This document shows positions 8,387 through 18,067 of a DNA stretch of 64,000 nt, piece after piece. The stretch comes from Nostoc sp. KVJ3 (GTDB lineage Bacteria > Cyanobacteriota > Cyanobacteriia > Cyanobacteriales > Nostocaceae). How positions within the stretch are numbered: position 1 is the first letter of the stretch; each line of letters begins with the position of its first letter. Below the pieces are notes generated by a model. That model had not been told where the DNA came from. It searched no databases and saw only the letters and a program-made list of their open reading frames with translations. Where the stretch lies: contig NZ_WWFG01000001.1 in NCBI RefSeq assembly GCF_026127265.1, forward strand, positions 2,023,501 through 2,087,500, read 5' to 3'. The position numbers were made by a program, and so were the translations under genes.

Positions 8387-9973
8387 ATGGACATGAAAGT
8401 TGATACACCAAATACCGTAGATTCATCAGTTTCGCTTCCAGAGGTCAAGAAAAAAAAGGGCAGACCTAATTGGCTGTCTTGGCTAATTGCTTTTTGCCTT
8501 TTGGGTGGAATTGGCTATGCAATTTATTATCAAGTCGCTGTTGTTTCCCAGCAACAAGCCAGCCGTCGGGTGCTGACAAAACCCGTACAAAGACAGAGTT
8601 TAACGATCGCAGTTTCAGCGAACGGAACAGTGAAGCCTGAGCGGTCAATCAACCTCAGTCCGAAAAATTCAGGCATCCTGAAAAGTCTGTTGGCGAAGGA
8701 AGGGGATCTTGTTAAACAAGGACAGATTGTAGCTTACATGGATGATTCCAACCTGCGGGGGCAACTAGTCTCTGCTCAAGGACAATTGGCACAAGCCGAG
8801 GCGAATTTGCAAAAAGCGATCGCCGGGAATCGCCCTCAAGATATTGCTCAAGCACAGGGATCGTTAGACGAAGCCGAAGCAAATCTGCAAAAGGCACAAG
8901 CAGGGAATCGCTCTCAAGATATTGGCCAAGCACAGGCACGTTTGCAAAGCGCTCAAGCCACCCTTCGCCAAGCAGAAGATGATTTGGTTCGTAATCAACA
9001 GCTTTATAACGCAGGTGGTATTTCCCTTCAGACTCTTAACCAAAAACGTGCTACTCGCGACAGCGCCCAAGCTAGTGTAAATGAAGCACAGCAAGCATTA
9101 GGGTTACAAAAAGCCGGGTCACGTCCAGAAGACATCAAGCAAGCAATAGCTGTGGTGAAGCAGAGACAGCAAGCTTTAGCACTTTTGAAAGCCGGAACGC
9201 GCCAAGAAGATATTAACGCCGCCCGCGCCCAAGTAACATCTGCTCGTGGTTCACTGCAAAACATCCAAGCCGAAATCAATGACACGATTATTCGTGCCCC
9301 TTTTGATGGTGTAGTGACAAAGAAGTATGCCGATCCTGGCGCTTTCGTGACACCCACAACTGCTAGTAGTGATGTAGCTTCTTCTTCTTCTTCTTCTATC
9401 TTGTCTCTAGCTTCAACAAATGAAGTTGTCGCAAATTTAGCGGAAACAAATATTTCCAAAATCCGCCTTGGTCAAGAAGTTTCGATTACAGCAGATGCCT
9501 ACCCAGGAAAAACTTTTGAAGGTAAAGTCAGCCAAATCGCTGCCCAAGCAGTAGTAGAACAAAATGTTACCAGTTTTGAAGTGAGAGTATCACTTTCAGA
9601 CCCTCAAAGACTACTGCGGTCTGGGATGAATGCGGAAGCAGATTTTCAAGTCGGTCAAGTTGAAAATGCTTTAGTAGTTCCAACCGCGTCGGTAGTGCGC
9701 CAAGAAAATGCCACAGGTGTGTATGTGGCTGGAGCAGATAGCAAACCTGTTTTTACTCGTATTGAGACTGGTGTTACCGCGAATAACTTTACCGAAGTTA
9801 AATCTGGATTGACAGGAGACGAGAGAGTATTACTCAGTTTCCCACCAGGATCGCGTCCGCAATCAACACCACGAGGAGGAGTTTTCCCTGGTCTAGGAGG
9901 AGGCGGGGGAGCCGGTGGTGGCAGTCGTTCAGGCGGTGGTGGCGGTGGTCGTTCAGGCGGTGGTTCCTCTTAG
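8387..9973 (+). CDS. HlyD/MacA-type periplasmic adaptor of an efflux system
   Basis: A 528-aa membrane fusion protein. One N-terminal transmembrane anchor (residues ~28-47, WLIAFCLLGGIGYAIYY) is followed by a split biotinyl-lipoyl domain (LLAKEGDLVKQGQIVAYMDD ... IRAPFDGVVTKKYADPGAFV), with a very long alpha-helical hairpin between the halves. The hairpin contains three repeats of the type GNRPQDIAQAQ. A beta-barrel domain and a Gly/Ser-rich tail (residues ~495-528) follow. It should bridge the inner-membrane MacB-type transporter to TolC. First gene of adaptor-permease-ATPase-TolC. Substrate unknown; the Gly tail is unusual for the family. Confidence 0.92.
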   Translation: MDMKVDTPNTVDSSVSLPEVKKKKGRPNWLSWLIAFCLLGGIGYAIYYQVAVVSQQQASRRVLTKPVQRQSLTIAVSANGTVKPERSINLSPKNSGILKSLLAKEGDLVKQGQIVAYMDDSNLRGQLVSAQGQLAQAEANLQKAIAGNRPQDIAQAQGSLDEAEANLQKAQAGNRSQDIGQAQARLQSAQATLRQAEDDLVRNQQLYNAGGISLQTLNQKRATRDSAQASVNEAQQALGLQKAGSRPEDIKQAIAVVKQRQQALALLKAGTRQEDINAARAQVTSARGSLQNIQAEINDTIIRAPFDGVVTKKYADPGAFVTPTTASSDVASSSSSSILSLASTNEVVANLAETNISKIRLGQEVSITADAYPGKTFEGKVSQIAAQAVVEQNVTSFEVRVSLSDPQRLLRSGMNAEADFQVGQVENALVVPTASVVRQENATGVYVAGADSKPVFTRIETGVTANNFTEVKSGLTGDERVLLSFPPGSRPQSTPRGGVFPGLGGGGGAGGGSRSGGGGGGRSGGGSS

Positions 9974-10127
9974 TGAATTTTATTTTTAACGTAGACGCTT
10001 CGGCTTCCCGCAGGGTACCGTAATCGCACAGCGTCTCGTAGAGAAGGACGCATAGATGCAGAGTGGCTTTCCGCAGAGGTAGGACACAAAGGAAGAGAAG
10101 GAAGAGATGAGTTTTAAATAAAAGCTT

Positions 10128-11408
10128 ATGTTTAAGATATTTAAGGGCTTTTATAAAGCTAAGAAGACCCGCACAGTACCGTTGCTGGAAATCTTGACAA
10201 TGGCGGCAGAGACTCTGTGGAGTAACAAATTACGCACAGGTTTAACTATGCTGGGCGTAATTATTGGGATTTCTTCAGTCATTGCCATTACTTCTGTCGG
10301 TCAGGGAGTGCAAAAGGGGGTTGAGCAACAGATCCAAGCATTGGGTACAGATGTGATCCAAATCTTAGCGGGGGCTGCAAGAAGTGGGAATGTCCGTCAG
10401 GGGGTAGGTTCTAGCAGCACCTTGACCTGGGAAGATGCAAAGGCGATCGCTACACAAGCACCATCAGCACAGATGGTTTCTGCTTATCTCCAACGCAGCG
10501 CTCAAGTTGTATATGCAGGACAGAACACTTCAACAACCATTTATGGCACAGATTTGAATTACCCAGAAGTCAGAAATACTCACCCCCAGCAAGGGAGATA
10601 TTTTACTCAAGAAGAACTAGATACTGTGGCACAGGTAGCTATTCTTGGCCCGACAGTCCAAAGCACACTTTTTGGAAAAGGTGTAAATCCTATCGGCGAG
10701 AAAATTCGCATTCAGGGAGAGGCTTACCAAGTAATTGGGGTGATGGAAGCTAAAGGTTCTCAGGGGCCAATGGATCGAGATGACCAGGTTTTTATTCCTC
10801 TAACTAGTATGTCGAAGAGACTTGTTGGTAACAATGCTCTGGTAGGTGTTTCTGTAAATGGAATTTTAGTTAAAGGTGCTAATCAGGAACAATTAGAAGC
10901 GGCTCAGTTTCAAGTTACTAATCTTTTACGGCTGCGTCACAATATTTATCCACCACAAGCCGATGATTTTCGGTTGACTAATCAAGCTGATATTGTGAGT
11001 ACCTTCACTAGTGTTGTTGGTTTATTTACAGTCATGCTAGTAGCGATCGCTGGAATTTCTTTAGTGGTTGGTGGAATTGGGATTGCCAACATTATGCTAG
11101 TTTCCGTGGTTGAACGGACGCGGGAAATTGGGATTCGCAAAGCTGTAGGAGCTACCAATTCTGCCATACTTAATCAATTTTTAGCCGAAGCGATCGTGAT
11201 TTCCATTGCTGGTGGAGGTATTGGGATGGCCACTGGCATTTTATTAGCCTTTATAGCTGCAAGCGTTTTCAAATTTCCCTTTATCATTTCTTTCTTGTCA
11301 ATCGTTGCTGGCTTTGGACTCTCGTTAAGCGTTGGCTTACTCGCTGGGGTGATTCCAGCACGTAACGCATCTAAATTAGATCCAATCAACGCTTTAAGAA
11401 GCGACTAG
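10128..11408 (+). CDS. MacB-type ABC transporter permease
   Basis: 426 aa. The topology is one N-terminal transmembrane segment (residues ~37-55, TMLGVIIGISSVIAITSV), a ~230-residue periplasmic MacB core domain, and three C-terminal transmembrane segments of the FtsX family with the motif GIANIMLVSVVERTREIGIR. Unlike E. coli MacB the ATPase is encoded separately, 200 bp downstream. It transmits ATP-driven motion to the adaptor and TolC rather than moving substrate across the inner membrane, by analogy with MacB. Its TAG stop is part of the CTAG target duplication of a MITE that follows directly. Confidence 0.92.
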   Translation: MFKIFKGFYKAKKTRTVPLLEILTMAAETLWSNKLRTGLTMLGVIIGISSVIAITSVGQGVQKGVEQQIQALGTDVIQILAGAARSGNVRQGVGSSSTLTWEDAKAIATQAPSAQMVSAYLQRSAQVVYAGQNTSTTIYGTDLNYPEVRNTHPQQGRYFTQEELDTVAQVAILGPTVQSTLFGKGVNPIGEKIRIQGEAYQVIGVMEAKGSQGPMDRDDQVFIPLTSMSKRLVGNNALVGVSVNGILVKGANQEQLEAAQFQVTNLLRLRHNIYPPQADDFRLTNQADIVSTFTSVVGLFTVMLVAIAGISLVVGGIGIANIMLVSVVERTREIGIRKAVGATNSAILNQFLAEAIVISIAGGGIGMATGILLAFIAASVFKFPFIISFLSIVAGFGLSLSVGLLAGVIPARNASKLDPINALRSD

Positions 11409-11504
11409 TACCGCAGGGCGGAATTAAAAATTAAAAATTAAAAACGAATACAGCATAAGGGTTTCATTGATTTGGAATGGGTGGTTTATTTCCGCCGCGC
11501 TGTA
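11409..11504. mobile_element. CTAG-flanked MITE, copy 1 (96 bp)
   Basis: Imperfect terminal inverted repeats taccgcagggcggaa and ttccgccgcgctgta, flanked on both sides by CTAG (11405-11408 and 11505-11508). It contains three attaaaa-type 7-bp units. No coding capacity. Copies 2 and 3 are at 25213-25315 and 29046-29169. The left CTAG supplies the stop codon of the permease gene. The CTAG target is that of IS5-type transposases, which could mobilise it (inference). Confidence 0.85.
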
Positions 11505-11580
11505 CTAGATAATTCGTAATTCGTAATGACGCTCGAACGAGAGCAGCGTGTCGCAGATAACACTCGCTTTCTCGTGTCGC

Positions 11581-11609
11581 TAACTCCTAACTCCTAACTC
11601 CTAACTCTT
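11581..11609. repeat. Heptanucleotide tandem repeat (taactcc) next to a start codon
   Basis: Four taactcc-type units end at the base before the ATG of the ATPase gene, leaving no visible Shine-Dalgarno sequence. Such heptamer arrays are typical of heterocystous cyanobacteria. They may affect translation or mRNA processing in this operon gap. Confidence 0.8.
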
Positions 11610-12281
11610 ATGCCGACAATGATTTGGATGGAATCTATTACCAAAACCTATTACTTGGGAGAAGTTAGCGTTCCAATTCTTAAGGGAATTGAACTTTCTA
11701 TTGAGGAAGGGGAATATGTCTCGATTATGGGTGCATCAGGTTCGGGGAAATCTACACTCATGAATATTTTGGGATGTCTGGATCGTCCGACAACTGGAGA
11801 CTATATTTTTGAAGGCAGAAACCTGACGACTTATGATGATGATGAATTAGCCTATATCCGCAACCAAAGAATAGGTTTTGTTTTCCAACAATTTAACCTC
11901 TTGGCGCGGGCAACAGCACTAGAAAATGTGATGTTACCAATGGTTTACGCTAACTTACCTAAGTCAAAACGCCGTCAAAGAGCATTAGAAGCCTTGGAAA
12001 AGGTAGGATTAGAGGGACGCATATCTAACCGTCCTAGTCAACTATCTGGGGGACAACAACAACGGGTAGCGATCGCTCGCGCTTTGGTTAACCGACCTGC
12101 ATTAGTTTTGGCAGATGAGCCAACAGGAGCTTTAGATACTGAAACTTCTCGTGAGGTGATGAATTTGCTGACAGAACTTAATGACCAAGGGATCACAATT
12201 GTGATTGTCACTCATGAACCAGATATCGCTGCTCAAACCAAAAGAATAATTCGAGTTCAGGATGGCTTGATTGTAGGCTAA
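11610..12281 (+). CDS. MacB/LolD-type ABC transporter ATP-binding protein
   Basis: A 223-aa ATPase with Walker A (GASGSGKST, residues ~43-51), Q-loop (FVFQQFNLL), signature LSGGQQQR, Walker B (LVLADEPTGALD) and switch His (VTHE). The sequence matches the LolD/MacB/FtsE branch of ATPases. It should energise the permease encoded just upstream, in one operon with adaptor and TolC. The intercistronic gap carries a MITE and a heptamer array, which could uncouple its expression from the permease. Confidence 0.93.
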   Translation: MPTMIWMESITKTYYLGEVSVPILKGIELSIEEGEYVSIMGASGSGKSTLMNILGCLDRPTTGDYIFEGRNLTTYDDDELAYIRNQRIGFVFQQFNLLARATALENVMLPMVYANLPKSKRRQRALEALEKVGLEGRISNRPSQLSGGQQQRVAIARALVNRPALVLADEPTGALDTETSREVMNLLTELNDQGITIVIVTHEPDIAAQTKRIIRVQDGLIVG

Positions 12282-12398
12282 TTTGTTAATATCAACCTTT
12301 AGGGAGGGAATTTAAAATTTAAATCTCTGTAGGTCAATCAGGATGAAAACTTTTGATTGTTTCCTCAAAGAACCCTAATTAATGACTATATCTAGATT

Positions 12399-13835
12399 AT
12401 GAATTTTAGCTTATTCTTCGTGCATTCTACCTGGGTTAGCGTAGCATTGGCGGTAGCCTTGCCGTCAGGCATCGCTATTTTTTTTCCAACTTCAGCAGGT
12501 GCAGCAACTCCCCCAAAACCTCAGAATCCCTCAAGTTCTGTATCGGTTCCCGATTACCTCAACCCTAATCCCAATCCTCTGCAATTTCCTACCAAACCAG
12601 AAGAGGTAAAGATTCAGGCAACTGTACCAATCAGTTTGGCACAAGCTTTAGAACTAGCACAACGCAACAATCGAGACTTACAGGTAGCCATATTACAGCT
12701 AGAAGGCAGTCGTTCTGCTCTACGCCAATCTCAAGCTGCCTTATTACCTACTCTGGGAATCAACGGTAGTGTGACTAACACTGGTAATGGTTTTACTAGC
12801 AGTTCGTCTCCAGCCAGCACGTCCTTTAATGGTTCAGCACAACTGAATTATAATCTCTATACCTCCGGTAATCGCCAAGCAACAATCCAAGCAGCTGAAG
12901 AACAAGTCCATGTGGATGAATTTAATGTGGAAACTCAGTCTTTGACAGTTAGGTTGAATGCCACAACTCAGTACTACAATTTGCAACAAGCAGATGAACA
13001 AGTAAGAATTAATCAGTCTGCTGTGGAAAATGCCCAGGCTAGTTTACGGGATACTCAAGCCAGAGAACAGGCTGGAGTGGGTACGCGGTTCGATGTGCTG
13101 CAAGCTCAGGTGAATTTAGCAAACAACCAACAACAACTGATTAATGCCATCTCGCAGCAGCAAATTGCCCGTCGTCAGCTTGCTACTACATTAAGTTTGT
13201 CACAGTCATTTAATATCACGGCCGCAGATCCTGTACAGTTAGCAGGGCTTTGGCCGCAAACGGTAGAACAAAGTATTATCCAAGCATTTCAAAATCGCCC
13301 AGAATTGCCCCAGTATTTGGCACAACGGAATATTTACGAACAACAGCGCCGTCAGGCACTCTCACAGCTAGGGCCACAAATTAGTTTGGCAAGTAGCTAC
13401 AACCTGCTAGATCGGTATAACGATGGCGTTAGTGTTACTGATGGCTATTCAGTGGGACTCCAAGGAAGTTTAACTTTGTATGATGGAGGAGCCGCAAAAG
13501 CAAAGGCGGCTCAGTCGAGAGCTAATATTGCGATCGCAGAGAATCAATTTGCTAGCCAGCGCGACCAAATTCGCTTTAATGTAGAACAATATTATTCTCA
13601 ATTGCAATCCAATTTGAAGAATGTGGAAACTTCGGCTGTGGCTTTAAATCAAGCCAGAGAAGCTCTGAATTTAGCAAGACTCAGGTTCCAAGCTGGCGTG
13701 GGCACTCAAACAGAGGTGATTGCTGCTGAAAATGACCTGACAACAGCAGAAGGCAATCGAGTCACAGCTATTTTGGATTACAATATCGCCCTTGCTAATT
13801 TGCAAAGTTCAGTCACTTCTAGGGCTTCGCGCTAA
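12399..13835 (+). CDS. TolC-family outer-membrane efflux channel
   Basis: 478 aa. An N-terminal signal peptide ends near GAA-TP (residue ~38), after a Pro/Asn-rich linker the two OEP repeats start (SLAQALELAQRNNRDLQVAI at ~78; a second half at ~290). Long amphipathic helices (QVRINQSAVENAQASLRDTQ; ALNQAREALNLARLRFQAG) and the motif AGVGTRFDVLQAQ / AGVGTQTEVIAAEND are typical of TolC. It is the outer-membrane exit duct of the adaptor-permease-ATPase system encoded upstream. Convergent with the antiporter gene 23 bp away. Confidence 0.92.
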   Translation: MNFSLFFVHSTWVSVALAVALPSGIAIFFPTSAGAATPPKPQNPSSSVSVPDYLNPNPNPLQFPTKPEEVKIQATVPISLAQALELAQRNNRDLQVAILQLEGSRSALRQSQAALLPTLGINGSVTNTGNGFTSSSSPASTSFNGSAQLNYNLYTSGNRQATIQAAEEQVHVDEFNVETQSLTVRLNATTQYYNLQQADEQVRINQSAVENAQASLRDTQAREQAGVGTRFDVLQAQVNLANNQQQLINAISQQQIARRQLATTLSLSQSFNITAADPVQLAGLWPQTVEQSIIQAFQNRPELPQYLAQRNIYEQQRRQALSQLGPQISLASSYNLLDRYNDGVSVTDGYSVGLQGSLTLYDGGAAKAKAAQSRANIAIAENQFASQRDQIRFNVEQYYSQLQSNLKNVETSAVALNQAREALNLARLRFQAGVGTQTEVIAAENDLTTAEGNRVTAILDYNIALANLQSSVTSRASR

Positions 13836-13858
13836 CATCTAAACCCGTGAAAGAACGA

Positions 13859-16120
13859 CTATGGAGCAGTAATAACCGCTACTGGGCAATGGGCTTTACT
13901 CAGAATTGCATCCACTCTGTGACCGAAGAAAACGCGACCTGTAATCATGCGGATATTACTGCCGAGAATAATGAGGTCAACTTCTTGGGTTTGAGCAAAC
14001 TTGAGAATTTCCCTCTCTGGGCTGTTTCCTTGAAGAATATAGGTTGTGACATCAGCACCCAAATTGCGGCCAATTGCTGCTTGCTGTTCTAGCAGATCGT
14101 GGGCAATTTCCTTTACTGGATTTAGCGATCGCTGTTCGTAAAGAATATACTCAACCTGTGGCAAATTAATCACGTTCACGATCGTTACTAATGCCCCAGT
14201 TTGAGCAGCGATTGTACTTGCCATCTCTACAGCATTTTTACTATATTCTGTCCCCACCGTTGGCACTAAAATTTTGGTCAGCTTTTGTTGAGCAATTTTG
14301 CATATCTCGCCTTTGGGGTGGGGTAGGTGCGATTTTACTACCATCGTTGCACAAGGCGCTTCTTGTACAACCTTATCTACAAGCAAATTAAACAATGTTT
14401 TCTGGGGGCGTATCTGTTCAGAAGCTCCCAATACGATCAAGTCATAGTTTTTGTTAGCTTCATTTAAAATTACTTCCGCTTTACTACGCCCAGACTCAGT
14501 TTTTGTTTGCAAATTGGTATCAGCAGGTAGCTGCATTTCTTCAGCAATAGCAGCCAGAGCTTCCTCGGCGGCGGTATCTTTAACTTGGGTTGCTGTCCGA
14601 CGGTCTTTGCTTTGAGGTTGCTTATCACTTAGGGCATATAAAGATGTCACTTCTATGGAGTTTTGGTGAGCGATGTAACCCACTAGCTGCGCCGCTAATT
14701 GGATGTTTGGGCCACCGCTAGTAGGTATTAGAACACGCTGAATCTGCTTGATGAAGCTGCGACTATCCTGTTCTTCCTGTTCCAAACGTTGAGCTTCTTC
14801 TTCACTCATCACCACCTTCGACAAACACCAGCGTAAAAGGGGTGGAGCCATTAGGGAAGTAACGATCGCTACCATGACAATAATTGAATACATCTGAGGA
14901 TTCAGCACTCCCAGAGATAAACCAATGGTAGCAACCACAATTTCCATCGCCCCGCGAGCATTCATCCCGGAACCCATCGCCAAACCTTCCCAATGACTCA
15001 AGCCACCGACGCGAGAACCAAGGTAAGCACCTGTAAATTTGCCAACACAGGCGACAGCGAGGACAATCAAGCCAAATAGCAACGTTTGGGGCACTAACAG
15101 AGTTAGCAAGTTAACTTTTAAGCCAGCCCCAGCAAAGAAAATTGGCGCTAAAAAGGCTGCCGTGAATACTTCTAGCAGATGTCCAGCTTCGTTACTAAAG
15201 CGGCGAGATTGACCGGCCAGAATCCCCAGTACGAAAGCACCTAATGCAGCTTCTAAACCTAATGCGTGGGTAAGTGCTGCTGCCGAGAGCGAAAGAATCA
15301 GCACAGCCGATATACTAGCCGAGATGCCGCCAATGTAGTCATCAACCCACCGTAAAATCTGGTCTACAATGGTACGGCCAATTGTGAATGCGATCGCTAA
15401 AAATAATATAGCCGCACTCACGGAATGAAAAATTGTCCCAAAGTCAAACTTGCCGCTACTAGCTAGACCTGAAACCACAGAAAGTAAAATCCAGCCGATA
15501 GTGTCGTCAGTCATCCCAGCCGCTAAGGTGACTTGACCAATGTCACGGCGAATCAGGTTTAAATCCATCAGCACCTTCGCAATCACTGGGACTGCTGAAA
15601 TACTCATTGCTGTGGCGATAAATAGACTAAATACTAGTCGCTTTTCTGGGTTGGCCAAAAAACTATCTGGTAATAGCCACCCTAATCCAAATCCGGTGAT
15701 AAAGGGGACAATAATTCCGCCCAGTGAAATGAGTAGAGCGGTTTTACCCTTGCGAAGAATTAGCTTGAGATCCGTCTCTAACCCAGTTACAATCAGCAAA
15801 AATAACACACCTAACCAAGAAATCACCGAAAGTAAATCAGACTGTTCTTGATTTTTGGGAAAGATATGCGCCTGTAAGTCTGGAAGCAGCAAACCAAATA
15901 GAGAAGGGCCCAGCAACACACCCGCCAATAATTCCCCAACAACAGGCGGGAGGTTAATCCGCCGCATCAACTCACCTAATCCCCGCGCTACCAGAAGCAA
16001 TAGTGACAGTTGCACCAGCACCAACAACAGCTCATGATGACCGAGAGGTTTAATTACACCGTCACCTGCTACTTTCTGTGCAGCGAGTATAGGGACTAAC
16101 ATCAAGGGCAGGTTTTGCAT
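13859..16120 (-). CDS. CPA2-family cation:proton antiporter with two C-terminal USP domains
   Basis: 753 aa from the ATG at 16120 (a TTG nine bases upstream is a weaker start). Residues ~30-440 form a Na+/H+-exchanger domain with about 12 transmembrane segments (LPPVVGELLAGVLLGPSLFG; AAGMTDDTIGWILL; SGMNARGAMEIVVA), including the conserved Asp pair in the MTDDTIG region. Two universal-stress-protein domains follow (~455-610, RVLIPTSGGPNI; ~618-753, KILVPTVGTEYSKNA), the second keeping the nucleotide-binding GSNIRMITGRVFFG loop. It probably exchanges Na+ or K+ for protons, with cytoplasmic nucleotide control by the USP part. This architecture is common in cyanobacteria. Ion specificity unknown. 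Confidence 0.92.
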   Translation of the reverse strand: MQNLPLMLVPILAAQKVAGDGVIKPLGHHELLLVLVQLSLLLLVARGLGELMRRINLPPVVGELLAGVLLGPSLFGLLLPDLQAHIFPKNQEQSDLLSVISWLGVLFLLIVTGLETDLKLILRKGKTALLISLGGIIVPFITGFGLGWLLPDSFLANPEKRLVFSLFIATAMSISAVPVIAKVLMDLNLIRRDIGQVTLAAGMTDDTIGWILLSVVSGLASSGKFDFGTIFHSVSAAILFLAIAFTIGRTIVDQILRWVDDYIGGISASISAVLILSLSAAALTHALGLEAALGAFVLGILAGQSRRFSNEAGHLLEVFTAAFLAPIFFAGAGLKVNLLTLLVPQTLLFGLIVLAVACVGKFTGAYLGSRVGGLSHWEGLAMGSGMNARGAMEIVVATIGLSLGVLNPQMYSIIVMVAIVTSLMAPPLLRWCLSKVVMSEEEAQRLEQEEQDSRSFIKQIQRVLIPTSGGPNIQLAAQLVGYIAHQNSIEVTSLYALSDKQPQSKDRRTATQVKDTAAEEALAAIAEEMQLPADTNLQTKTESGRSKAEVILNEANKNYDLIVLGASEQIRPQKTLFNLLVDKVVQEAPCATMVVKSHLPHPKGEICKIAQQKLTKILVPTVGTEYSKNAVEMASTIAAQTGALVTIVNVINLPQVEYILYEQRSLNPVKEIAHDLLEQQAAIGRNLGADVTTYILQGNSPEREILKFAQTQEVDLIILGSNIRMITGRVFFGHRVDAILSKAHCPVAVITAP

Positions 16121-16294
16121 AGTGTCCAAAGATGGGATTACAAATTTTTAAACGGGCTGTTCAAGTAAATCCTGAAAATGTTTACTTCCACATCGGCCTA
16201 TGAGATTAAACTGTGATTGTCATTAGTAACGGTAAGATTATTGTGCGCGATCGCCCGAAGAGGATATTTGAAAAGTATTGTGCGAATAGAATTC

Positions 16295-16384
16295 GCGGCT
16301 ACACAAGCAAAGTCCACCTCCGTGGACTAAGAGAAAATCAAGGGTTTTTAACCCATGTCGGTGGGTAAAGTCTCGTGTAGCCGG
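16295..16384. repeat. ggctacac-ended dispersed repeat
   Basis: The ends cggctacac and gtgtagccg are inverted. The interior holds imperfect inverted segments (aagtccacctccgtggact). A shorter relative with agtccgcgtaggcggact lies near 20370. It sits between the antiporter promoter and the 3' end of the methyltransferase gene. Confidence 0.65.
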
Positions 16385-16405
16385 GATTTCCAATCGCTCA
16401 TCAAC

Positions 16406-17224
16406 TTATTTTCGAGCGCGAACAAAGAACTTTGTAGTCTCTTCCCAAATACCTTGATCCGTTGCTAGTTTCTCAATTTCTGCTTTGTACTCAACTTGTA
16501 ACTGATTTAATTGTTCTTGTGATAATTTTGACAGCAGTGGATTACCTTTAAAATTTATCTTCATTGCTATCTCAGATAATCTGTTATCTCTAAGAGGGCG
16601 ATAACGTCCTGATGGTTCAATTTTAATTTCAATATCTCTAAAACCTGCCTGATTGAGCAAATTCCGACATTTTTCTGGAGTTCCCAGTGGTTCAAGGATA
16701 TGTGGTAACGATCCGCCCAAAACTTTAGCGAAGATCCTCTGCTGAAGAGATGCCATATAAGCTGTTTCGGGAGGACAGGTGAATGCCACAAATCCTCCGG
16801 GTTTCAAGAAGCGATACCACTTTTGCAAAATAGCCAGGATATCAGGAAAAAGTACAATCGCCTCACAGCAAAAGACAACATCAAAACTACTATCACTAAA
16901 GTTGAAATATTCTGCATCTGCCTCAATCAACTCGATATTTTGTAATTTTGCTGCTGCAATCTTAAGTTTTGCTTGATGCAACATTCCAGGGGTCATATCA
17001 ATCCCAATCACATAGCCACTTGAACCAACTTTTTCAGAGGCGGGTATTGCAAGTAAACCTGTCCCAGTCGCCACATCAAGGATTTTTTGTCCAGAATCTA
17101 GGGGAACGAATTCAAGTAGAATCTTCGCGTCTAGAGGATGACGAGTATCTTTTTCATGGTCATAAGTAGTTCTATTACCATAAAATTCTTTTAGTTGCTG
17201 CTTATAACTATCCAAATCAGTCAT
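16406..17224 (-). CDS. Class I SAM-dependent methyltransferase (UbiE-like)
   Basis: 272 aa from ATG at 17224; a longer frame would need a TTG. Motif I is LDVATGTGLLAIPA (residues ~49-62), motif II acidic end GIDMTPGMLHQAK, then ADAEYFNFSDSSFDVVFCCE and the post-motif LKPGGFVAFTCPPE. This is the UbiE/COQ5-type fold acting on a small molecule or lipid quinone-like substrate; the acceptor cannot be told from sequence. The start codon is six bases from that of the divergent exported methyltransferase, so the two promoters must overlap the opposite coding regions. Confidence 0.88.
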   Translation of the reverse strand: MTDLDSYKQQLKEFYGNRTTYDHEKDTRHPLDAKILLEFVPLDSGQKILDVATGTGLLAIPASEKVGSSGYVIGIDMTPGMLHQAKLKIAAAKLQNIELIEADAEYFNFSDSSFDVVFCCEAIVLFPDILAILQKWYRFLKPGGFVAFTCPPETAYMASLQQRIFAKVLGGSLPHILEPLGTPEKCRNLLNQAGFRDIEIKIEPSGRYRPLRDNRLSEIAMKINFKGNPLLSKLSQEQLNQLQVEYKAEIEKLATDQGIWEETTKFFVRARK

Positions 17225-17230
17225 AACCAA

Positions 17231-17992
17231 ATGTCAAATTTTCTCCACTTTATAGTAACTTCTATTGTGATGTTGAGTTGCTTGCTATTGAACCCAACCC
17301 TGACAGCCCAAGCCGCATCTTCATCTACCACAGTTTACGAACAACGGATAATTCATAGTCCAGATGGTATCGGCAAATATTACATGGGGCGCGAAATTGC
17401 CCAAGTTATGGGATACACAGGCGCTGGCTGGCTAGAACGTCCCAACCGAGAGGGAGAGGAACAGCCAAGTAAGGTAGTCAGCCTCCTCAATCTAAAACCT
17501 AATGATGTGGTGGCGGATATTGGTGCTGGTACAGGTTACTTTAGCTTTCGCATTGCACCGTTATTAACAACAGGTAAAGTGTTAGCTGTAGATGTTCAGC
17601 CAGAAATGTTAGAAATCATTGAGTTATTCAAAAAAGAGAAAAACATCACCAATGTTGAGCCTGTTTTAGCAACCCTTAGCGACCCCAACTTACCATCTGA
17701 AAGTATCGATTTGGCCTTGATGGTAGATGCTTACCATGAACTTGAATATCCCCAAGAAGTGATGCAAGGAATTGTGAAAGCACTTAAACCAGGTGGTAAG
17801 GTGGTGCTGGTTGAGTACCGGGGTGAAAATCCTTTTATTATGATTAAAGGTCTGCATAAGATGACTCAAAAGCAAGTCCGTAAAGAGATGCAAACTGTTG
17901 GTTTAGTTTGGCAGGAAACTAAAAATTTGTTACCTCAACAGCATTTAATGGTATTTAAGAAACCTGATTCTAACGATATTTTGACAAGATGA
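17231..17992 (+). CDS. Exported class I methyltransferase
   Basis: 253 aa from ATG 17231, chosen because a clean signal peptide follows (FLHFIVTSIVMLSCLLLNP, cleavage near AQA-AS, residue ~26); a frame from 17195 adds 12 residues that overlap the divergent gene. The methyltransferase core holds motif I VVADIGAGTGYFSFRIA (~93-109), VLAVDVQPEM and LKPGGKVVLVEYRGE. N-terminal sequence GKYYMGREIAQVMGYTGAGW is typical of a family of periplasmic or lumenal methyltransferases found in cyanobacteria and proteobacteria. How it gets S-adenosylmethionine outside the cytoplasm is unclear. Substrate unknown. Confidence 0.85.
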   Translation: MSNFLHFIVTSIVMLSCLLLNPTLTAQAASSSTTVYEQRIIHSPDGIGKYYMGREIAQVMGYTGAGWLERPNREGEEQPSKVVSLLNLKPNDVVADIGAGTGYFSFRIAPLLTTGKVLAVDVQPEMLEIIELFKKEKNITNVEPVLATLSDPNLPSESIDLALMVDAYHELEYPQEVMQGIVKALKPGGKVVLVEYRGENPFIMIKGLHKMTQKQVRKEMQTVGLVWQETKNLLPQQHLMVFKKPDSNDILTR

Positions 17993-18067
17993 GGCTGGAA
18001 AGTACATCACAATAAAAATATGAACCAAGGCATAATAAAGTAAAACTCCCTGCCAGAGACGAAAATC

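Noticed and set aside
17195..17230. 12-residue N-terminal extension of the exported methyltransferase
   Set aside because: It overlaps the divergent gene and disrupts the signal peptide; ATG 17231 fits better.
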